Below, in pieces: positions 1 to 7,965 of a DNA stretch of 49,927 nucleotides. The stretch is from positions 1 to 49,927 of the forward strand of contig QBUN01000425.1 in assembly GCA_013180565.1 (NCBI GenBank), given 5' to 3'. The translations under genes and the position numbers were made by a program. This DNA is from Candidatus Methanophaga sp. GoMg3.2. Its GTDB lineage: Archaea; Halobacteriota; Syntropharchaeia; Alkanophagales; Methanospirareceae. Positions within the stretch are counted from its first letter, which is position 1. Every line of letters starts with the position of its first letter. Below the pieces are notes generated by a model, which worked only from the letters and a program-made list of their open reading frames with translations, was not told the DNA's origin and ran no database searches.

Positions 1-2266
1 CATCGGCGATACTGTCACTTATTGTTTTAACGTTACCAATACGGGCGATGTCAACCTAACCGGGGTCACGGTTAATGATAACGTCTACGGTTCTGTGACG
101 CTTCTAAATACTACGTTGGCTCCTGGCGAAACAACAGGGGGAACGCTAACGCATGTCGTTGTGGAGTCAGATGCACCTTCGGTCACAGATATAGCAACGG
201 CAACTGGAACCGATCCTCTTGGTGCTACGGTTACCGATACCGATGATTGCACCATCGAAGTTACGATAGGTCCAGGAATCGAGGTGGTAAAGACTGCTTC
301 CTTGACTGGCACATGTCCCGGTTCCGATCCTCTGGCTGTGAGCATCTGCGATACGGTCACTTATTGTTTTAACGTCACCAATACGGGTGATGTCAACCTG
401 ACAGGAATCACGGTAGTAGATGACATCTACGGTCCTGTGACGCTTGCAACAACCACTTTGGCTCCTGGCGAATCCACAGGGGGAACGCTAACGCATGTCG
501 TTGTGGAGTCGGATGCACCTTCGGTCACAGATATAGCAACGGCAACTGGAACCGATCCTCTTGGTGCTACGGTTACCGATACAGATGATTGCACCATCGA
601 AGTGAGGATAGCGCCAGGAATCGAGGTGGTAAAGACCGCATCTCTTACTGGTACATGTCCGGGTTCTGATCCTCTGGCGGTGAACATAGGCGATACGGTC
701 ACGTATTGTTTTAACGTCACCAATACGGGTGATGTGACACTGACCGGAATCACGGTTAACGATAACATCTACGGTCCGATGACGCTTGCAACAACCACGT
801 TGGTTCCGGGCGAATCAACAGGAGGAACGGTAACGCATGTCGTTGTGGAGTCAGATGCACCCTCGGTCACAAACACAGCAACAGCTACGGGAACAGATCC
901 TTTTGGAGGCACAGTTACCGATACAGACGACTGCACGATAAAGGCCATGATAGATCCGGAGATATACGTGAACAAGACCGCACATCCAACAGAAGGGACA
1001 GTAGGCACAGACATCACATTCACGATAAACGTCACGAATACGGGTGATTGTACACTCAATCCGGTGAAAGTGATAGACGAGCTGCAACCGGGGCTGAGCT
1101 ATGTCTCTTCTGATCCCCCTGCCGACACACATAATGGAATACTAATATGGAATAACGTAGGACCACTTGTCCCTGGTCAGTCCACCACAATCACAGTTGT
1201 TGCACTTATCGATACAGAAGCAGTAGGTGTGCTAAATAATACTGTTACAGCTACGGGAACCGATCCTTTGGGTGGGCTAGTGACTGACAATGATACAGCA
1301 CAGGTCGCCGTAATAAGCGTAGGTTTAGAAAAGTCAGGCTCGCCAGCTATTGTGGCTCCGAGTGGAACAGTGACATACACAATAAATTACACGAACACGG
1401 GAGCGGTGCCTCTACATAATGTTGTCATAACAGAACACTATCCGAATGGAGTAACGTTTATTTCTGCTTCTCCTGCTCCAGATGCGGGCACAAACAACGT
1501 ATGGACAATAGGCACTCTTCTACCAGGTGAATCCGGAACAATAGTCATAAAAGTCAAGGTCCCTGAATCGATAGACCTCTCCTTTACAGAAACAGGCAGT
1601 GTAATAGGAGAAGGTGTTGTAATGGTCACCAAAGACCTATCCACAGAGCAAAAGCCATATTCGCTTAGGAATAGCGTTACCCTATCCTGTGCAGAACTGG
1701 ATCCTGTAAGTAGATATGCTACCACAAAAGTGAGTGGCGTGCCCGGAACGAGCTTGGGAATTACAGAAAGCGGCAGTGGCGTCTACTCTTCTGACGAGAT
1801 CTTGGACTTAGAGACAAAGAACAAAAGTATCATCCTTAAGAAGACCACGCATGCGGAATACAAACCCACTTCTTTTGACTTCTCCGATAGCTTCTCCGTT
1901 AACTTCACTAACAAGTGGAAGCAGGACATTTGCAGCAGGAATATGGAGATAGACGCAGTTATACACAAGAAGATAAGCGATGCAACCTACATAGATGATG
2001 AGACCATAAGCAGGGTAGATAAGGATAAGTCCACAATGAGCTTCGATTCTTCCTTTAATGGATCGCTACATATAGGTGCGAGAACAAAGGATACTGCGAT
2101 TTCGGAGACTTATATCGGTGAATTCGACGTTTTGCAGATGATACAGATAGCTAAAGGGCCAATTCCAACTCCCGCGCCTACGCCTACGCCTACACCTACT
2201 TGGCTACCCTGTCCATTCAACGACTCGCAGGGGAATATGACTGAAGACGCAGAACCAACTCCTTAG
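1..2266 (+). CDS. DUF11-repeat secreted/surface protein, 5' end outside window
   Basis: The reading frame is open from base 2 to the TAG at 2264-2266, so the gene enters from outside the window; the ATG at 95 is internal. The product is a string of DUF11-type beta-sandwich repeats: 'NTGDVNLTGITV', 'TATGTDPLG' and 'TDTDDCTI' recur in the first three near-identical 114-residue units, then two more divergent repeats follow (about bases 950-1310 and 1310-1640). The last 200 residues are unlike the repeats and rich in K, D and S, and end in a Pro-Thr linker 'PTPAPTPTPTPT'. No transmembrane anchor is visible at the C-terminus. DUF11 proteins are usually exported cell-surface or adhesion proteins; a signal peptide would lie upstream of the window. 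Partners and ligand are unknown. Confidence 0.85.
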   Translation, partial: IGDTVTYCFNVTNTGDVNLTGVTVNDNVYGSVTLLNTTLAPGETTGGTLTHVVVESDAPSVTDIATATGTDPLGATVTDTDDCTIEVTIGPGIEVVKTASLTGTCPGSDPLAVSICDTVTYCFNVTNTGDVNLTGITVVDDIYGPVTLATTTLAPGESTGGTLTHVVVESDAPSVTDIATATGTDPLGATVTDTDDCTIEVRIAPGIEVVKTASLTGTCPGSDPLAVNIGDTVTYCFNVTNTGDVTLTGITVNDNIYGPMTLATTTLVPGESTGGTVTHVVVESDAPSVTNTATATGTDPFGGTVTDTDDCTIKAMIDPEIYVNKTAHPTEGTVGTDITFTINVTNTGDCTLNPVKVIDELQPGLSYVSSDPPADTHNGILIWNNVGPLVPGQSTTITVVALIDTEAVGVLNNTVTATGTDPLGGLVTDNDTAQVAVISVGLEKSGSPAIVAPSGTVTYTINYTNTGAVPLHNVVITEHYPNGVTFISASPAPDAGTNNVWTIGTLLPGESGTIVIKVKVPESIDLSFTETGSVIGEGVVMVTKDLSTEQKPYSLRNSVTLSCAELDPVSRYATTKVSGVPGTSLGITESGSGVYSSDEILDLETKNKSIILKKTTHAEYKPTSFDFSDSFSVNFTNKWKQDICSRNMEIDAVIHKKISDATYIDDETISRVDKDKSTMSFDSSFNGSLHIGARTKDTAISETYIGEFDVLQMIQIAKGPIPTPAPTPTPTPTWLPCPFNDSQGNMTEDAEPTP
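7..947 (+). repeat. Tandem 342-base coding repeats (DUF11 units)
   Basis: The phrase 'cgatac(g/t)gtcac' recurs at 7, 349 and 691, giving an exact 342-base (114-codon) period. Long stretches are identical in DNA, not only in protein: the block around 'gttgtggagtc' is almost unchanged in all three copies. The third copy diverges after about 947. Near-identity in synonymous sites indicates recent duplication or gene conversion inside the gene. Confidence 0.9.
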
Positions 2267-2312
2267 CCCAGACCGGACATTATAGCTTTTATAGGCTAGA
2301 TAGACAGCGAAA

Positions 2313-2335
2313 ACAAGAATGATTTATTTTCTTGT
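2313..2335 (-). terminator. Hairpin plus T-run downstream of tRNA-Arg
   Basis: ACAAGAA (2313-2319) and TTCTTGT (2329-2335) form a 7-base-pair stem with a 9-base loop. Read on the minus strand, it lies about 12 bases past the tRNA 3' end and is followed by TTTT. It could also end the convergent DUF11 gene. Confidence 0.35.
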
Positions 2336-2346
2336 AGCCGCGAGAA

Positions 2347-2418
2347 CGGAGTCGCTGGGATTCGAACCCAGGTCGTCAGGTCCGGAACCTGACAGGATAT
2401 CCCCTACCCTACGACCCC
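2347..2418 (-). tRNA. tRNA-Arg (anticodon CCG)
   Basis: On the minus strand the 7-base-pair acceptor stem GGGGTCG/CGACTCC (one G-U pair) closes a full cloverleaf. The anticodon stem GTCAGG/CCTGAC carries the loop TTCCGGA, so the anticodon is CCG and reads CGG (Arg). The T-arm is CTGGG-TTCGAAT-CCCAG. The discriminator is G at 2347, and no CCA is encoded. There is no intron. It lies alone between the DUF11 gene and pgk. Confidence 0.95.
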
Positions 2419-2530
2419 TCTCTCGGAACTATCGTGATTTCTCAATCTATGTGCATGCACTCGACAATTAGTTTGATGTCTCTCTCTTTATATATAGTAT
2501 GTAAAGATTAATATTTCTTTTGTAACTGTT

Positions 2531-3760
2531 TTAAGACTTTTTGAAAGAACGGTTTTTTAACACTTCTATCCCGGGCAGATGCTTATCGACGAAATATCGC
2601 AGGAATGCACCACCCGCAAGGCTGACGTGGGCATTAGACATGCTCTTCCTATCTATTCCCACTTCGCTTATTGCTGCTGATGTATGGCCACCACCGAGAA
2701 TAGAATATGCTTTGGAATGCGAAATCGCTTCAAAAATCTCGCGCGTGCCCTTTGCAAATGCCTTATTCTCATATAACCCTGCCGGCCCTCTCATTATCAC
2801 CGTTCTCGCATTTTTTATTCGTTCTGAATATTCCTCCGCCGTCTTCTCCCCGATGTCATATGCGGGCTGGTTAGGCTTCAACTGCGCCACGGGTATTTCT
2901 CTTCGCTCGCCATCTACCGCCACGGCAACATCCTCGGGATACATTATTATGTCCTTTCCCATCTCCAGGAATCTTTTGGCTTGCTCAACCTTCCACATAA
3001 AATGTGTATCCGCTTTTTGTTCTTCCCCTAGCTCAATTATACCTCGAGCATATAGGAAAAGAGTGCCAAGAGCTCCTGTTGTGAGTATACTATCTACTCT
3101 TTTACGTTTCAATGTGACCTCCATTATATCAAACACTTCCTCGGGTTTCACACCACCAAGGATATAAACACACGGACTTTTTATTTGATATACCGCTCTT
3201 TCCAGAGTTATCAACTCCCGCTCCATCAATCGCCCTATTCCCGCATCCAGAACCGCCGGGAAGCCAACCACAGATGCGTGCGATCGGTGAGCCACGGAGA
3301 AGGCATCATTTATGTATACATCTGCAAGAGGTGCAAGACTCCTCACAAAAAAGGAGTGCGAATGCTCCTCCGGTGTTTTGTTAAGTGTCTCCTCTGCTAG
3401 CATCCGCACGTTATCGAGCAACAAAACTTCTCCAGGATCAAGACCCTTTATCGCCGCTCTCGCACTCGGGCCCATTATATCGTCAATGTATTTCAAATCC
3501 ATGAAATTTCTGAGCAATTGCGCATGCTGCTCCAGATGTAGAAAATCCGCTTGCCCTGCACGACCTTGATGCGCGAGGATAACCACCTTTGCTTTTTTAT
3601 CCAAAAGCTTCTGTATCGTCTTCGCATTCTCCACTATCCGCTCCTTCATCTGCACTTGCCCGTCTATAATCACCGAGTTTATGTCCGCCCGAAAGAGCAC
3701 TGTTTTTCCGTATAGATCGAAATCATCTATCGTCAAGAACTCCTTTAATTTATCGTTCAT
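2531..3760 (-). CDS. pgk: Phosphoglycerate kinase, archaeal type
   Basis: 409 residues, normal for archaeal PGK. It interconverts 1,3-bisphosphoglycerate + ADP and 3-phosphoglycerate + ATP in cytoplasmic glycolysis/gluconeogenesis. The N-terminal substrate loop 'VLFRADINS', the 'HQGR' arginine region near residue 65, 'NDAFSVAHRSHAS' near residue 150 and the C-terminal glycine loop 'ILGGGHTSAAI' are all present. 'DINS' rather than bacterial 'DLNVP' is typical of archaeal PGK. It starts 26 bases downstream of gap on the same strand, so the two very likely form a gap-pgk operon driven by the promoter at 4819-4826. Confidence 0.97.
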   Translation of the reverse strand: MNDKLKEFLTIDDFDLYGKTVLFRADINSVIIDGQVQMKERIVENAKTIQKLLDKKAKVVILAHQGRAGQADFLHLEQHAQLLRNFMDLKYIDDIMGPSARAAIKGLDPGEVLLLDNVRMLAEETLNKTPEEHSHSFFVRSLAPLADVYINDAFSVAHRSHASVVGFPAVLDAGIGRLMERELITLERAVYQIKSPCVYILGGVKPEEVFDIMEVTLKRKRVDSILTTGALGTLFLYARGIIELGEEQKADTHFMWKVEQAKRFLEMGKDIIMYPEDVAVAVDGERREIPVAQLKPNQPAYDIGEKTAEEYSERIKNARTVIMRGPAGLYENKAFAKGTREIFEAISHSKAYSILGGGHTSAAISEVGIDRKSMSNAHVSLAGGAFLRYFVDKHLPGIEVLKNRSFKKS

Positions 3761-3786
3761 AATCCCGCCACCTACCCTCCCTTACT

Positions 3787-4797
3787 CTACACGCCTTCCG
3801 CCTCTAGCCTCTTTATCATATCCACTACCCTGCACGAGTAGCCCCATTCGTTGTCATACCATGCAAGCACCTTCACTAGCCTGCCACCCACTACATTTGT
3901 ATACTCCGCATCAACAATCGCAGAGAAACTCGAGCCGTTGTAATCTATGGAAACAAGAGGCAAATGAGAAACTGAGAGGATACCGGTCAAAGAAGTCTTT
4001 GACGCTTCTTCAAAAGCACTGTTCACCGCTTCACGGGTAACTTCGCTACCCAGCTCGGCTACTAGATCAACGACCGAAACGTTAGTAGTAGGGACTCGCA
4101 AGGATATGCCATCCATTTTACCCGCTAACGACGGTAAAACGATACCTAATGCTGCCGCCGCGCCTGTTGTCGTGGGTACTATGGACATTGCCGCAGCACG
4201 CGCTCGCCTCAAATCATTATGCCGGCCATCGAGGAGCTTCTGGTCCCCTGTGTACGCATGGACAGTGGTCATAAAGCCACGATTTATGCCAAACCCGTCC
4301 TCTAATACCTTCGCCACTGGTGCCAGGCAATTTGTAGTGCAAGATGCAAGAGAGATAATATTATGCGTGGCTGGGTTATACATTGCATCATTTACCCCGG
4401 GAACAAGAGTTACATCTGGTTCCTTCCCCGGTGCCGTTATTATCACTTTCTTGCAGCCTGCTTTGAGATGTTTCGATGCCCCCTCCCGATCCCGAAACTG
4501 CCCCGTGGATTCCACTACTACATCCACGCCTAAATCGCGCCATGGTAAGTTCTCCGGGTCACTCTCACTCAATATCTTTATCTCTTTCCCGTTCACAAAT
4601 AACGTGTCCTTTTCCGCTCTTATCTCGCCTTCCTGCTTGCCATGTACTGAATCATACGTTAGCAAATGCTCAATCCAAGAAGCGCCCGCAGATCGACTAT
4701 TTATCGCTACAAAATCTAGCGCTGAATGGTCCCGTAACGCAGCCCTGAACACAAGTCGTCCAATTCTACCCCATCCATTTATTGCTACCTTCATCAT
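3787..4797 (-). CDS. gap: Glyceraldehyde-3-phosphate dehydrogenase, bacterial class I type
   Basis: 336 residues. The Rossmann start 'VAINGWGRIGR', the catalytic 'SCTTN' with Cys153, 'TTVHAYTGDQ', 'PTTTGAAAA' and C-terminal 'WYDNEWGYS' are signatures of class I (bacterial/eukaryotic) phosphorylating GAPDH. Most archaea use the unrelated-looking class II enzyme, so this gene was probably acquired from bacteria. At the end of the second beta strand, where NAD-specific enzymes have Asp ('AIND'), this one has 'AINSRS'; Ser plus Arg would suit NADP(H), suggesting dual or NADP preference (inference). The TATA box at 4819-4826 puts the transcription start almost on the ATG, so the mRNA is probably leaderless. 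pgk follows. Confidence 0.96.
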   Translation of the reverse strand: MMKVAINGWGRIGRLVFRAALRDHSALDFVAINSRSAGASWIEHLLTYDSVHGKQEGEIRAEKDTLFVNGKEIKILSESDPENLPWRDLGVDVVVESTGQFRDREGASKHLKAGCKKVIITAPGKEPDVTLVPGVNDAMYNPATHNIISLASCTTNCLAPVAKVLEDGFGINRGFMTTVHAYTGDQKLLDGRHNDLRRARAAAMSIVPTTTGAAAALGIVLPSLAGKMDGISLRVPTTNVSVVDLVAELGSEVTREAVNSAFEEASKTSLTGILSVSHLPLVSIDYNGSSFSAIVDAEYTNVVGGRLVKVLAWYDNEWGYSCRVVDMIKRLEAEGV

Positions 4798-4818
4798 ATA
4801 ACCTATTTATTAACTTAA

Positions 4819-4826
4819 TATATAAA
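4819..4826 (-). promoter_or_regulatory. TATA box of gap-pgk
   Basis: TTTATATA on the minus strand, centred about 25 bases before the gap ATG at 4797. The spacing predicts a leaderless transcript. Confidence 0.6.
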
Positions 4827-4858
4827 TGTTCGTTATTGGATCGGCCTTGACACACGAT

Positions 4859-6799
4859 TCATTCGTCTGCTGTGACATAAATGTAATGCTCATAAGGTTG
4901 CATCAATGGATAATAGTCCTTATCTGTACCTAAACCTGTGGGTAGTGTGTATGGAGTCGGAAAATCAGCAATACCATTCCCATCAGTATCCTGTTCAATA
5001 CCCATAGTGCCATAAATGTCTTTAAAATAAGCACTCCAGTAGTTGCCCATGAAATTTGTGTATGTTTCACCGTTATAGTCATAGGTCATTTCAAAAACGG
5101 AATTCCAGATGGTAGCGGAGTTCGTAGAATGTGCGCTATCATTTATGAAGTTATTTGTGAAAACCAGATTATCGCGTGAATTCAGGAGTGAAAGACCCTC
5201 CCAGTTGTTTGATATGTTGTTCATCTGTAATGTATTGTTGTTCGAATAACCCAAAAGGATACCAAGCTGGTTCTTTGTGATTGTGTTCTGAAATAAAAAG
5301 TTATTGTCAGAAGAAAGCATATTGATGCCCCAGTCATTGTTCGAAATAGTGTTGTTTGCTATTAGACTATAGCTCGAAGCAAGCAAGGAAATGCCGTCAT
5401 CTGTGTTCGATACAGTCACATTTTTTATCCACGTACCCACCGAGTAGGCAAGTAATAGACCCACACTATTCTTCGTTAGCGTTAGGTCTCTCACGGTTAT
5501 ATTTATGGAGTCTATGATCCCAACAAAGCCGGCATCCTTTGGTATCTCTCGTTCTGACTGGTTGAGCCAATAATAAATGGGCTTTCCATCTACGCGGTTA
5601 CTTGTATCTATATCATGGTAGAAGTAGGGCAGACTATCACCAGTAACACCAAAATTATAATAATTGCCTTCCATCATGTTGTCGGTTAAGGTGCTGTTGC
5701 CTGAGTTCTCCAAGTGGATACCAACCTTTTTATTTGCACTGGCTTTGTTACCTGCCAGGGAATTACTGGCTGAAGAAACCAAGTAAAATCCCATTTCCGT
5801 GTTCAACGATGCGACATTACCTTCTAAGAGGTTCCTGTTAGAAGACGTTAAGCTAATGCCGCTCTTGTTGTTTGAGTTTACCCGGTTGTTGATTAAAATG
5901 TGGTTGTTTACTAATTCAAGGCCAAAGCCATCATAATTGTTCGCATTTGCAACATTATTAATTAACGTATTATTATATGATGCATTGATGAAAAAGCCAT
6001 ACTGATTGTTCTGGTTTGCAGTATTATCAACAAAAGAATTGTCGTTTGAGTAAAACAAGAAAATACCATCGTAAGTGTTCAACTGGACATTGTTTTTCCC
6101 TATTGTGTTATTGTGCGAGCCCGATAAGCGAATACCATATCCGTTGTTCGATACATCATTGTTGCACACTGTATTATTATGCGAGCTATACAAACGAATC
6201 CCATACCGGCGATTTAGCTTTACTGTATTGTTGGATATTGTGTTATAGTTCGAATTAGTCACGTAGATGCCATCGCCAATGTGATCTGACGCGACGTTGT
6301 TTATGAGTCTGTTTTTGCTTGATTCCGACAAGAAGAAGCCATAAGCGTTGTTTATTGCCATATTATCTGTAATATCGCAGTGATGAGCGCTGATATACAG
6401 TCCTGCGTAATTATACTGCTCCGCTTCATTCTTTCCCGTTGCGTTTTTCACCGTGAGCCCATTTATATGCACATGGTCGGCTGTCACCGTCAGTACATGA
6501 TCATTCACTCCCTCAGGAGACTCAACAATTGTATTTGCAGGTCCGTTTTCAGATCGAATCGTCAACCTCTTGTTCACTTTCACGCTCTCGAGGTAAGTAC
6601 CATCTCTCACAATAATCGTGTCGCCCGCAGCAGCATTGTCCACCGCCCCTTGAATCGTTGCATAATCGTCGGGCACGTAGTAAATAGTCGCAGAAGAAAC
6701 CGTTGAATCCGATGCCCCCGCATTTACGGCGATAACACATCCAACCACCACCAAAGCCATTAAAAATGCCGATACTATACAAATGGTTCTATTTCGCAT
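4859..6799 (-). CDS. Secreted NosD-like right-handed beta-helix protein
   Basis: 646 residues. The N-terminus has positive charges (MRNR) then a hydrophobic segment to about residue 28 ending near 'NAGAS', a signal peptide or anchor. 'YYVPDDYATIQGAVDNAAAGDTI' style opening (about residues 40-62) and 'TIRSENGPANT' begin a parallel beta-helix. From about residue 130 to 580 short Asn-rich rungs of the PbH1 type recur ('NNTISNN', 'LINNVAN', 'SSHNNT', 'SNNNTL'). Methanogen-related archaea carry many such NosD/beta-helix surface proteins, thought to bind carbohydrate or form cell envelope; there is no sign that this one works in nitrous oxide reduction. No C-terminal anchor is seen. It stands alone, with its 3' end beside the gap promoter. 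Confidence 0.85.
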   Translation of the reverse strand: MRNRTICIVSAFLMALVVVGCVIAVNAGASDSTVSSATIYYVPDDYATIQGAVDNAAAGDTIIVRDGTYLESVKVNKRLTIRSENGPANTIVESPEGVNDHVLTVTADHVHINGLTVKNATGKNEAEQYNYAGLYISAHHCDITDNMAINNAYGFFLSESSKNRLINNVASDHIGDGIYVTNSNYNTISNNTVKLNRRYGIRLYSSHNNTVCNNDVSNNGYGIRLSGSHNNTIGKNNVQLNTYDGIFLFYSNDNSFVDNTANQNNQYGFFINASYNNTLINNVANANNYDGFGLELVNNHILINNRVNSNNKSGISLTSSNRNLLEGNVASLNTEMGFYLVSSASNSLAGNKASANKKVGIHLENSGNSTLTDNMMEGNYYNFGVTGDSLPYFYHDIDTSNRVDGKPIYYWLNQSEREIPKDAGFVGIIDSINITVRDLTLTKNSVGLLLAYSVGTWIKNVTVSNTDDGISLLASSYSLIANNTISNNDWGINMLSSDNNFLFQNTITKNQLGILLGYSNNNTLQMNNISNNWEGLSLLNSRDNLVFTNNFINDSAHSTNSATIWNSVFEMTYDYNGETYTNFMGNYWSAYFKDIYGTMGIEQDTDGNGIADFPTPYTLPTGLGTDKDYYPLMQPYEHYIYVTADE

Positions 6800-6958
6800 T
6801 TTTGTCTCCTTCTTTCCCCCGCCCTCAAAGAAAGCCTATTTAACATTTACCTCTGTATCTATTTATACTTTGTGGAATTTACTCATTATAAACTTTACCT
6901 GTTTCATGTCTAATTACCATGCCGTCAAGTTGGTCTTGCGAACCCACAGATAGCGCAG

Positions 6959-7192
6959 TCATTTTATAAAGGATCTTCCAAAACTACGAAAAGAATATCG
7001 CAAATCTAGATCGGGTCCCGAAATACCTATTGCTGATGAAAAAAGGATGGGCATTCTGGAAGATTTTATTGTGGCATAATCCGCTGGAATGTCTATTCGT
7101 TCCGTAGATGCCGTTCCAGAGAGTAGCAATACCAGGACGGTAAATGCAACACCGATAGCTATACATATATGCTTTTTAGTTTCACAACTCAT
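6959..7192 (-). pseudogene. Truncated beta-helix protein remnant
   Basis: A 77-codon frame that begins like the neighbouring beta-helix protein: short charged N-terminus, hydrophobic signal segment 'IGVAFTVLVLLLSG', then 'IDIPADYATIK', the same motif as 'YVPDDYATIQ' next door. After that motif the homology stops abruptly and the remaining 30 residues ('SSRMPILFSSAIG...') match nothing I recognise. It is best read as the stump of a second beta-helix gene broken after its first rung; it could still be expressed as a short exported peptide. The rest of 6800-7216 holds no other gene that I can support. Confidence 0.55.
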
Positions 7193-7216
7193 ATTACCGG
7201 ATATTTAGAGAATTTA

Positions 7217-7924
7217 TCATAGTTCCATCTCTTCTTTTGTGTATATGACGAATTTACCATTATTATAAAATAATGGGAAATATTGTAGATTATGATTGGT
7301 GCACCGCATCTTTACAATCCCAAGATGTCGCTCTAATATGTCCCTTTCCCTTTTGAGGTCCAGGTGTATTATCGCATCAGCAAGAAACTCCTCAACACCA
7401 TATTTACCATACTTTGTATCTCCAGGATACATTTCTGAGATTAAAAAACTTGTTAGCCCTGTTTCTCTTAGCCCTTCGAAAAAGAGATGCGCCTCTCTAC
7501 GAGGGTTCTTAACGGTTGTTAAAGAATATAACGCATTAAGAGGGTCTATTACTATCAAATCATAGCTCTCCCGCTTTAAGAGGTCGTCCAGATAATATGT
7601 GACTTTTTTCATCGCATTAAGCTCAAATTTCATATCCAACTGGGTCGCAGTATCTATCATTTTATGGCTCACAATAGCCAATTTTTCGCTCTCTTCTACC
7701 ATTCCCAGCGTTTCCATCTGCTGCTTCAAACTCGGTACCGCCTGTTCTAACGTTATATACAGTCCCTTTTTGTCACCTATCACTGCGTTATTATATAAAA
7801 TGCTGTATGCGAAGGAACTTTTCATACAGCCAGCAACACCACAAATTAGCGAGATTGTTCCTTTTGGTATGCCTCCCTCCAACTGCTCATCCAATCTGTC
7901 TATATATGTCTTTATTCTTTCCAT
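7217..7924 (-). CDS. KaiC/RecA-like single-domain ATPase
   Basis: About 235 residues, the size of one KaiC/RadA-like domain. The opening 'RLDEQLEGGIPKGTISLICG' leads into a P-loop GVAGCMKS, in which the glycine normally before Lys is Met. The Walker B strand is 'YDLIVIDPLNALYS'. 'GLYITLEQ' and the C-terminal 'HLGIVKMRCTNHN' are typical of archaeal KaiC-like proteins, which act as ATP-dependent switches, often in signalling. An ATG at 7936 is possible, but the TATA box at 7947-7955 puts the transcription start at about 7925, favouring the ATG at 7924. It is divergent, with a tiny gap, from the geranylgeranyl reductase genes. A sequence-related domain ends the membrane protein at 10373-13399. 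Confidence 0.85.
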   Translation of the reverse strand: MERIKTYIDRLDEQLEGGIPKGTISLICGVAGCMKSSFAYSILYNNAVIGDKKGLYITLEQAVPSLKQQMETLGMVEESEKLAIVSHKMIDTATQLDMKFELNAMKKVTYYLDDLLKRESYDLIVIDPLNALYSLTTVKNPRREAHLFFEGLRETGLTSFLISEMYPGDTKYGKYGVEEFLADAIIHLDLKRERDILERHLGIVKMRCTNHNLQYFPLFYNNGKFVIYTKEEMEL

Positions 7925-7946
7925 CTCATTTAACATAACAGTTACG

Positions 7947-7955
7947 TATAAATAA
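7947..7955. promoter_or_regulatory. TATA element between divergent KaiC-like and reductase genes
   Basis: 'tataaataa' reads as TTATTTATA on the minus strand, about 25 bases before the ATG at 7924. The same AT-rich block is only about 13 bases before the plus-strand ATG at 7966, too close for a standard plus-strand TATA, so the reductase promoter probably lies within the KaiC-like gene. Confidence 0.4.
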
Positions 7956-7965
7956 GGGACAAAAA

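Noticed and set aside
1..947. CRISPR-like regular repeat
   Set aside because: The period is 342 bases and in frame with a long coding sequence; units are DUF11 protein repeats without spacers.
4859..6799. Nitrous oxide reductase accessory NosD
   Set aside because: Only the generic beta-helix is shared; no other nos gene is near, and many archaeal surface proteins have this fold.
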